A stretch of 20,921 bases of DNA. Origin: Nitrospiraceae bacterium. Its GTDB lineage: Bacteria; Nitrospirota; Nitrospiria; Nitrospirales; UBA8639. The position numbers and the translations under genes are program-made. Each line of letters starts with the position of its first letter. Position 1 is the first letter of the stretch. Of the stretch, positions 15,434-20,921 are shown one piece after another. Below the pieces are notes generated by a model that saw only the letters and a list, made by a program, of their open reading frames with translations, was not told the DNA's origin and searched no databases. Location: positions 1-20,921 of the forward strand of contig DOFS01000083.1 of NCBI GenBank assembly GCA_003523945.1. The letters run 5' to 3'.

Positions 15434-16324
15434 TTAACTGTTCAGGTCAAATTTGACGGGGATATCGACCCACTTGGCTATGGGGATGTTCCCGTCTTTT
15501 GCGGGCTGAAATTTCCAGTTTTTAATGGCTTCCTGGGCAGCTAAATCTAACGTCTCATGGCCGCAGCTCTTTCGGATTTCCACCTGACTGGGCGCTCCAT
15601 CGGCGGTAATCAATGTACGAACAATGACCGTGCCTTCCCATCCGGACTCTCGTGCCACACGGGGATAGAGTGGTTTTGATGAGGCCACAATTTTCGGCTT
15701 GGTAGTGACGGATCCGACGGCCATTGGCGGTGAAGTTTTTAATGCCGGGCGAGCTGTTGGGCTTGGGGGTGGGGGCAGCGTGTGCTGGGTTCTTGATTCG
15801 TGATTGTTCATTTGGAAAGGAGTTCTTGCCGTGAGTTGTTCCCGCTGGGGTGTTGCTGGTGCAAGTGCAGGCATTTGCTGGTGCTGCGGACGAGCCGCCA
15901 TCTTCATTGTTTGACGACTCTTTATGACCTGATCGGTTCGTGTATCTTTAAGAATGGGTTGTACCTGAGGAAGAGGCGGCGGGCTCAGTGGGCTGGACGG
16001 TGTCGGTTTCATCGAGGCCTGCATCGGGGGGGAAGGCCTCGACGGGCTGGGCTGGGTCCGGGGAGACGGTGGCGTGGGTTGCGCGAAATCTGGTTGGGTA
16101 GGTGTCAGTGGTTTGGTGAGCGGTTGTGGAGCGGGACTGATCTCCTGGATAGCCGGAACCAATGTGACCTGGACTGTTGGCGTGGGGTCTTTGATCGTAG
16201 ACGGACTTGGGACATACGCCAGGCCTGCCAGAATTGCCGCATGGAAAATGGCGCTGCCCAGGGCGCTCAGGAGAAAAACCCGATTGCTGCAATCGGAAGA
16301 GGATTCCTCAATCGTGAAGTTCAC
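15434..16324 (-). CDS. tonB: TonB energy-transducing protein
   Basis: A 296-aa TonB that spans the periplasm and hands proton-motive energy from ExbBD to the receptor. The N-terminal helix (16-37) keeps the S-x3-H motif (S24, H28) known to matter in E. coli TonB. A long Pro-rich region (about 38-210) spans the periplasm. A C-terminal domain (about 218-296) has KPLYPRVARESGWEGTV, then AAQEAIKNWKFQPAK and a final VKFDL. The start is GTG, overlapping the TPR stop as GTGA, which implies coupling. Its C-terminal domain closely resembles that of the secreted protein at 17411-17995, pointing to a duplication. Confidence 0.93.
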   Translation of the reverse strand: MNFTIEESSSDCSNRVFLLSALGSAIFHAAILAGLAYVPSPSTIKDPTPTVQVTLVPAIQEISPAPQPLTKPLTPTQPDFAQPTPPSPRTQPSPSRPSPPMQASMKPTPSSPLSPPPLPQVQPILKDTRTDQVIKSRQTMKMAARPQHQQMPALAPATPQREQLTARTPFQMNNHESRTQHTLPPPPSPTARPALKTSPPMAVGSVTTKPKIVASSKPLYPRVARESGWEGTVIVRTLITADGAPSQVEIRKSCGHETLDLAAQEAIKNWKFQPAKDGNIPIAKWVDIPVKFDLNS

Positions 16325-17373
16325 GATTTGCTCCGTTGTAATAAGGTTTGGATCCGTTCGTCCTGCCCACCAAGCTTCAAAAATTCTTGATAGTGTTTGA
16401 GGGCTTTTTGGGGAGCATTACGATGAAATTCATACAACATACCAAGATTATAGTGGCCTTCGGCCAACTGACTATTCAGGGATAAGGCTGTCTGATATTC
16501 CTTCTCTGCCTGGTCAATTTTTGATAAGGCGGCATAGACGACACCCAGATTGATGTGAGCTTCTGAATTACTGGGGTCGAGTGTGGTGACCTGTTCAAAG
16601 GCTTGTGCCGCTTCCTGGAAGGCTTCCTTTTGTTGGTAGAGGACGCCTAAGTTGAAATAAGCGCTTACCAACTGATTATTGAGACTCACGACATGTTGGT
16701 AGGCCTGAATGGCCTTGTCCACTTCCTCCAATTGTTGGGCCAGTGATCCGGCCATTAACCACCCATTCACATAGGTGGGATGGAGGGAGGTCAGCTGATC
16801 GACGTAACGTTTGGCTTCATCAGATTTTTGTTCCTGAACCAACCAAAACGCCATGCCGTACAACGAATCGACACGGTGAGGCTCAATTTCTAAGACAGCT
16901 TGATGGGCTTGGATGGCTTTTTGCGCTTGTTGGCGTTGATCAAAAAGCGCTGCCAAGGCGATGCGGGCTTCCAAAAATTTAGGATAGGCCTTCAAAGCAA
17001 GACTGAACGATTGCTCGGCTTGTGGAAGCTGGGCCTGTTCCTGGTAGATGTAGCCAAGATCGATATGGGCCTGGGCGAATTGGGGGTAGGCCTCCACAGC
17101 CTGTTGCAACTCCAGGATGGCTTTGTCAGGTTGCTTCAGATTATGGAGGATTAATCCCAACAGGTGATGCGCTTCCGCGTATCCCGGATACAAGGCCAAC
17201 GCGCGTTCTAACGGGGCAAGGGCCGAATTCCATTGCTGTTGTTGATAGGACGAAAACGCTTGGGCAAGAAGGTCCTGGGCTTCTCCGGCCCGGCTAGGAA
17301 CATTCCCTAAGCAGAGGTGGAGGAGAAGAAGAAACAGCCCTATGTGTCTGATTTTAAAGAGCAGGCGCCTCAT
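16321..17373 (-). CDS. Exported tetratricopeptide-repeat protein
   Basis: A 350-aa protein with a signal peptide or anchor (6-30, HIGLFLLLLHLCLGNVPSRA). About nine consecutive 34-residue TPR units fill nearly all of the mature part, with repeated signatures such as AEAHHLLGLI, AQAHIDLGYI, SEAHINLGVV and AEGHYNLGML. TPR arrays are protein-binding scaffolds. AAGGG sits 7 nt before the ATG, and the gene overlaps tonB by 4 bases, so it is made together with the TonB complex. A TPR partner fused to, or next to, TonB systems is known in other bacteria. Its binding partner here is unknown. Confidence 0.9.
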   Translation of the reverse strand: MRRLLFKIRHIGLFLLLLHLCLGNVPSRAGEAQDLLAQAFSSYQQQQWNSALAPLERALALYPGYAEAHHLLGLILHNLKQPDKAILELQQAVEAYPQFAQAHIDLGYIYQEQAQLPQAEQSFSLALKAYPKFLEARIALAALFDQRQQAQKAIQAHQAVLEIEPHRVDSLYGMAFWLVQEQKSDEAKRYVDQLTSLHPTYVNGWLMAGSLAQQLEEVDKAIQAYQHVVSLNNQLVSAYFNLGVLYQQKEAFQEAAQAFEQVTTLDPSNSEAHINLGVVYAALSKIDQAEKEYQTALSLNSQLAEGHYNLGMLYEFHRNAPQKALKHYQEFLKLGGQDERIQTLLQRSKS

Positions 17374-17410
17374 GGGTTAACCCTTTTTTGACATTGTTCC
17401 TGATTTCATT

Positions 17411-17995
17411 TTATTGAAGCAAATCAAATCGAATGGGTAGATCCACAGTCGACGCCACTGCGAATTCTCCATTTTTCGCCGGTTCAAAAGCCCAACCCTT
17501 TACGGCTTGTACCGCACTGTCGTCCAAGAGAGAAAAACCCGAACTTTCCTGAACTGCGGCGTGTTTAACGGTGCCCTCGGCGGAAATATGCGTTCGTAGG
17601 ACCACCTTTCCCTGCCAGCCTTGCTCTCTGGCCATTCGGGGATAGAGGGGGCGTTCTGTTTTCAATGGTTTAACGCTTGTGAACCGTCCGCGTGTTGCTC
17701 CGGTCCGGTCTATGAGAATAGGGAGTGTGACCTTCTGCGGCAGGTTGGCGATACGAAGATCGGGAATAGCAAGGTGGTGAAATGTCGTGGGTGCCCATGA
17801 GTAGTTGAAAGTGGGCAAAGGAAATGAAAATGTTCTGCTGGTTTTTGTCACGGTTGTTCCCGTTACTTCAATGACGTCTAATATTTCAATAGGTTCTGAG
17901 CTATCAGATGAGTTCCCGGCCAAGGCAATTGTATTGGAGATCAAGCTACCCTCCAGAGCCATCACGGCAAGAAATGTCAGGATGCGGAGACGCAA
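17411..17995 (-). CDS. Secreted TonB C-terminal-domain protein without Pro-rich linker
   Basis: A 194-aa protein. It starts with TTG, with AGGGAG 6 nt upstream. Residues 1-27 look like a cleavable signal peptide ending ALA. A TonB-box-like EILDVIEVTG follows (about 37-46). The C-terminal half (about 112-194) is a TonB domain nearly parallel to that of the tonB gene: PLYPRMAREQGWQGKV, AVQAVKGWAFEPAK, IRFDL. The S-x3-H transmembrane helix and Pro-rich spacer are absent, so it probably cannot couple directly to ExbBD. It could be a periplasmic adaptor, a decoy or receptor-bound partner, or a TonB lacking its motor end. It lies 37 bases before the TPR gene. Confidence 0.85.
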   Translation of the reverse strand: MRLRILTFLAVMALEGSLISNTIALAGNSSDSSEPIEILDVIEVTGTTVTKTSRTFSFPLPTFNYSWAPTTFHHLAIPDLRIANLPQKVTLPILIDRTGATRGRFTSVKPLKTERPLYPRMAREQGWQGKVVLRTHISAEGTVKHAAVQESSGFSLLDDSAVQAVKGWAFEPAKNGEFAVASTVDLPIRFDLLQ

Positions 17996-18268
17996 TGTTA
18001 ACTCCCTATTTCACTAATTAGGCGGTGGACCGTCTTCCTTGGCCACCGGCTCTGTATGCCTCTTGAATCTCGAGCTTACAGATAGTCGAAAGGCGGTGGC
18101 TGTAATCGTTGACGTTAAAGAAATTCCCCACACCCGTTCATAAATCTGGGCTCCTTGCTCATGCTCCCCATGAGGGGCATAGACACCGCTTCTAATCGTG
18201 ATCCGAGAGATTTTTCGGAACTCAACGTGTGACGGTGGAAGCGCCCTACGAGTCAAAACTAGGACGGG

Positions 18269-18562
18269 TTATAGAGGAGGCGCCCTGGTTGGGAGAAAAG
18301 TAGATGAAATAAAGGAAGGGAGCTTCGGTAAGGTTTGCTCCATAAGGGCAAGGAGTTGAAAATTCTGAGAAAAAACTTGTGCGTCGTCGGAAATAGTATG
18401 AGAAGCCGCGCACATCCACGCGCAGTCTCCTTTGCTGTGCATCGTAGATGTGTGGTGGTGGGTGTGCTGTGTAAGATGCGACGCATAGCTGAGGTGCATG
18501 GTCCCCGTAATGAGTACGAAGATCAGACTCAGAGTGATGGCGAGAATTTTTCGCGACGTCAT
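18269..18562 (-). CDS. Small His-rich CxWxC membrane protein (copy A, first gene of cluster)
   Basis: A 97-aa paralogue at the 5' end of the cluster. A hydrophobic helix (6-27) precedes SHLTQHTHHHTSTMHSKG and then CAWMC (C47, C51). A weakly hydrophobic C-terminal half ends exactly in TRAPPL. The ATG at 18562 is preferred over an upstream in-frame TTG at 18598. It lies about 47 bases from the predicted transcription start. A gap of 273 bases follows before the TonB-domain gene. Confidence 0.78.
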   Translation of the reverse strand: MTSRKILAITLSLIFVLITGTMHLSYASHLTQHTHHHTSTMHSKGDCAWMCAASHTISDDAQVFSQNFQLLALMEQTLPKLPSFISSTFLPTRAPPL

Positions 18563-18615
18563 ATTCGGTGTACCGGCCAGATAAACTTCAGAAACCAAGG
18601 GTGAAAAGAGGTCTT

Positions 18616-18645
18616 ATGCTAGGTAAATACGAAAGATTCTGTCAA
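18616..18645 (-). promoter_or_regulatory. Sigma70-type promoter for the TonB cluster
   Basis: On the minus strand TTGACA (18645-18640) is a perfect -35, followed after 18 bases by TAGCAT (18621-18616), a fair -10. Transcription would begin near 18609 and lead into the first CxWxC gene. No Fur-box-like palindrome was recognised by eye. Confidence 0.6.
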
Positions 18646-18722
18646 GCAAACGGCTATACTCCATTTACATAGTCCTCCGCCACAGGGAGAGGCTTTGCCG
18701 TCATGAATCCCTTCTCAGTGAG

Positions 18723-18750
18723 TTGATTCCCACCGGCAATTCGGTATACT
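18723..18750 (+). promoter_or_regulatory. Sigma70-type promoter for secA
   Basis: TTGATT (18723-18728), a 16-base spacer and TATACT (18745-18750) form a good promoter, predicting a transcription start near 18757 and a leader of about 93 bases before secA. It is divergent from the cluster promoter, with about 78 bases between the two -35 elements. Confidence 0.6.
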
Positions 18751-18849
18751 AGGGCAACTGTACGTCTTGGAAGGTGTGTCTAGCCCTCAAGCCCTATCCA
18801 TTGTGAGTTTCTCCAACCCTATTTTTGTGTTCTGAGGTGTAAGGCCGAC

Positions 18850-20921
18850 ATGTTTGTTCGTCTATTAAATATACTGTTTGGTAGCAAAAATGATCGAGAG
18901 CTGAAGCGGCTCAAGCCACTGGTGGATCGAGCCAATGAAATTGAGGCTACGTTGCAATCTCTTGATGACGAGGGTTTAGCAGCAAAGACCTCAATTTTCA
19001 AAAAAAGACTGGAAGCCGGAGAGACTTTAGACGATTTGCTCCCAGAGGCGTTTGCTGTGTGCCGGGAAATGTCCAAGCGCCGGCTTGGCATGCGCCATTT
19101 TGATGTACAGTTACTAGGGGGTATGGTCTTGCATCAGGGCCGTATTGCCGAGATGCGAACCGGCGAAGGAAAAACCCTCGTCGCCACCCTTCCGGTCTAT
19201 CTCAACGCTCTTGAGGGGAAAGGGGTCCATCTGGTTACGGTCAACGATTATCTGGCGAAGCGGGATGCGCAGTGGATGGGACCGCTCTATCATGGTCTGG
19301 GCTTATCGATCGGAACTATTCAACACGATGCATCGTTTTTATTCGATCCGACCTACGATGCGCCGGATAAACGATTGCAATACCTTCGGCCATGCTCTCG
19401 ACGTGAGGCCTATGAGGCCGATATTACCTATGGGACCAATAATGAATTTGGTTTCGATTATTTGAGGGATAATCTCGTGGTCACGGACTTGAGCCAGGGC
19501 GTTCAGCGGGAGTTGAACTTTGCCATCGTCGACGAAGTCGACAGTATTCTCATCGATGAAGCCCGAACGCCTCTGATTATTTCCGGGCCCGCCGAACAAA
19601 GCACAGACCTCTATTTTCAAGTGGATCGAATTATTCCTCACCTCAAACGGGAAGAGGACTATACGATTGAAGAGAAGACCAAAACGGTATCCCTGACCGA
19701 TGAAGGCAATGCGCATGTCGAGAAACTGCTGGGTGTTGATAATCTCTATGATTTGAAACACCTGAGCTTGGTGCATCATGTCATTAAGGCCCTCCAAGCC
19801 CATGTACTCTATCATCGGGATGTGGAATATGTGGTGAAAGATGGCGAGGTGATGATCGTTGATGAGTTTACCGGTCGATTAATGCCGGGACGGCGCTGGA
19901 GTGATGGGCTTCATCAGGCTGTGGAAGCCAAAGAAGGGGTCAAAATTGCCAATGAAAACCAAACACTGGCATCCGTGACCTTCCAGAATTACTTTCGCAT
20001 GTACAATAAGCTCGCGGGCATGACCGGGACAGCGGACACCGAAGCCGCGGAATTCGCGAAAATTTATAACCTCGAAGTCAATGTGGTGCCAACCAATGCC
20101 ACCATGATCCGGATTGATAATCCGGATGTGGTCTACCGCACGGAAAAGGAGAAATTCGAGGCCATCGCTGACGAAATCAAAGAGTATCACGAGAAGGGTC
20201 AGCCGGTTCTCATCGGCACGATCTCCATCGAAAAATCCGAACGTCTTGGTGCGTTATTAAAACATCGAGGCGTGAAACACCATGTCTTGAATGCCAAATT
20301 CCATGAAAAAGAAGCCGAAATTATTGCTCAGGCTGGGCAAAAGGGTGCGGTGACCATCGCAACCAACATGGCCGGCCGCGGAACCGATATTTTATTGGGA
20401 GGCAATGCCGAAGCGCTCTTCAAACAACAGTTCATTTATCGGGGAGAAGAACTGACAGAGGAGGAGCAGGCCAAGGCTTACGCTTCCATTAAAGCAGCCT
20501 GCGATGAGAACAAGAAAGAAGTCCTGGCAGCCGGAGGCTTGCACATTGTCGGGACCGAACGTCATGAAAGCCGCCGGATCGATAATCAGTTGAGAGGCCG
20601 GGCGGGTCGGCAGGGAGATCCCGGCTCATCGCGGTTTTTCCTTTCCTTGGAAGATGATCTGCTTCGCATCTTTGCCTCTGAACGGGTCTCAAATCTCATG
20701 CTCAAACTCGGAATGGAAGAAGGCGTCCCTATTGAGCATCGCATGGTCACCAAGTCCATTGAAAATGCGCAAAAGAAAGTCGAAGCCCATAACTTTGAAA
20801 TCCGCAAACATCTTCTAGAATATGACGATGTGATGAGTAAGCAGCGGGAGGTTATTTATAAACATCGGCAGAATGTGTTGCGCGCAACCGATGTGACGGA
20901 AGACGTTCTCGGGATGATCGA
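18850..20921 (+). CDS. secA: Preprotein translocase ATPase SecA (3' end beyond the window)
   Basis: The motor that drives unfolded proteins through SecYEG. About 690 residues are present. The Walker A motif is MRTGEGKT (102-109), and [10 protein letters not shown] and [14 protein letters not shown] are typical of SecA. The DEVD box is at 228-231, in [34 protein letters not shown] and [13 protein letters not shown] mark the second nucleotide-binding domain. The start ATG opens [18 protein letters not shown], preceded by AAGG and GAGGTG in the right region. A charged segment between about 160 and 187 ([17 protein letters not shown]) is an insertion seen in some phyla. The frame is clean to the window edge; the C-terminal helical scaffold and any zinc motif are not included. 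Confidence 0.98.
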   Translation, partial: MFVRLLNILFGSKNDRELKRLKPLVDRANEIEATLQSLDDEGLAAKTSIFKKRLEAGETLDDLLPEAFAVCREMSKRRLGMRHFDVQLLGGMVLHQGRIAEMRTGEGKTLVATLPVYLNALEGKGVHLVTVNDYLAKRDAQWMGPLYHGLGLSIGTIQHDASFLFDPTYDAPDKRLQYLRPCSRREAYEADITYGTNNEFGFDYLRDNLVVTDLSQGVQRELNFAIVDEVDSILIDEARTPLIISGPAEQSTDLYFQVDRIIPHLKREEDYTIEEKTKTVSLTDEGNAHVEKLLGVDNLYDLKHLSLVHHVIKALQAHVLYHRDVEYVVKDGEVMIVDEFTGRLMPGRRWSDGLHQAVEAKEGVKIANENQTLASVTFQNYFRMYNKLAGMTGTADTEAAEFAKIYNLEVNVVPTNATMIRIDNPDVVYRTEKEKFEAIADEIKEYHEKGQPVLIGTISIEKSERLGALLKHRGVKHHVLNAKFHEKEAEIIAQAGQKGAVTIATNMAGRGTDILLGGNAEALFKQQFIYRGEELTEEEQAKAYASIKAACDENKKEVLAAGGLHIVGTERHESRRIDNQLRGRAGRQGDPGSSRFFLSLEDDLLRIFASERVSNLMLKLGMEEGVPIEHRMVTKSIENAQKKVEAHNFEIRKHLLEYDDVMSKQREVIYKHRQNVLRATDVTEDVLGMI

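Noticed and set aside
18014..18256. An 80-codon minus-strand open frame in the gap after the first CxWxC gene
   Set aside because: It starts at TTG without a ribosome binding site, has no in-frame ATG or recognisable motif, and codon use is not distinctive. It could be a small gene, but I cannot support it.

Overview
The window looks like chromosomal DNA of a Gram-negative, probably Nitrospirota-type bacterium of moderate GC. The TonB/ExbB/ExbD energy system, an outer-membrane receptor and several lipoproteins show an outer membrane. The VKOR-thioredoxin fusion, the cytochrome P460 relic and the overall style of SecA fit a Nitrospira-like organism (inference; no 16S rRNA is present). Almost everything is on the minus strand, apart from one secreted protein (2760-3416) and secA at the right edge.

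Left third (1-7600). A minus-strand pair encodes a secreted five-Asp-box beta-propeller protein and a TlpA-like thioredoxin that starts inside its stop codon (ATGA overlap). Next come a 920-base gene-poor stretch, a plus-strand secreted protein whose predicted mature N-terminus is histidine, and a VKOR-thioredoxin fusion. A second Asp-box protein follows, with the same CxCC and W-x3-GCP cysteine motifs as the first but interrupted by an in-frame TAA. A cytochrome P460-type gene is broken by one frameshift and one TAG. A hairpin repeat occurs twice as a near-identical 90-nt element (about 2304 and 6397) and once as a short relative (6887).

Middle and right (7797-18600). This is the main system: a long minus-strand cluster behind a good sigma70-type promoter at 18616-18645. 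In transcription order it holds a small His-rich CxWxC membrane protein, a secreted TonB C-terminal-domain protein, a nine-repeat TPR protein, TonB, ExbB, an amidohydrolase lipoprotein, a second CxWxC protein, a TonB-dependent receptor, ExbD and a third CxWxC protein. After a hairpin come a small HTH protein, a fourth CxWxC protein and an unrecognised exported protein. TPR/TonB and ExbB/amidohydrolase overlap by 4 bases.

The strongest unusual signal is the four-member family of about 100-130 aa proteins. Each has an N-terminal hydrophobic helix, a His cluster, C-[SA]-W-x-C, a hydrophobic C-terminal half and an R-[AG]-P-P tail. They surround a self-contained TonB uptake machine. With the CxCC propellers, the thiol-disulfide enzymes and the N-terminal-His exported proteins, they suggest acquisition or handling of a thiophilic metal, plausibly copper. 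The substrate is inference only.

Right edge (18723-20921). A TTGATT-N16-TATACT promoter, divergent from the cluster promoter, precedes secA, which runs off the window end.
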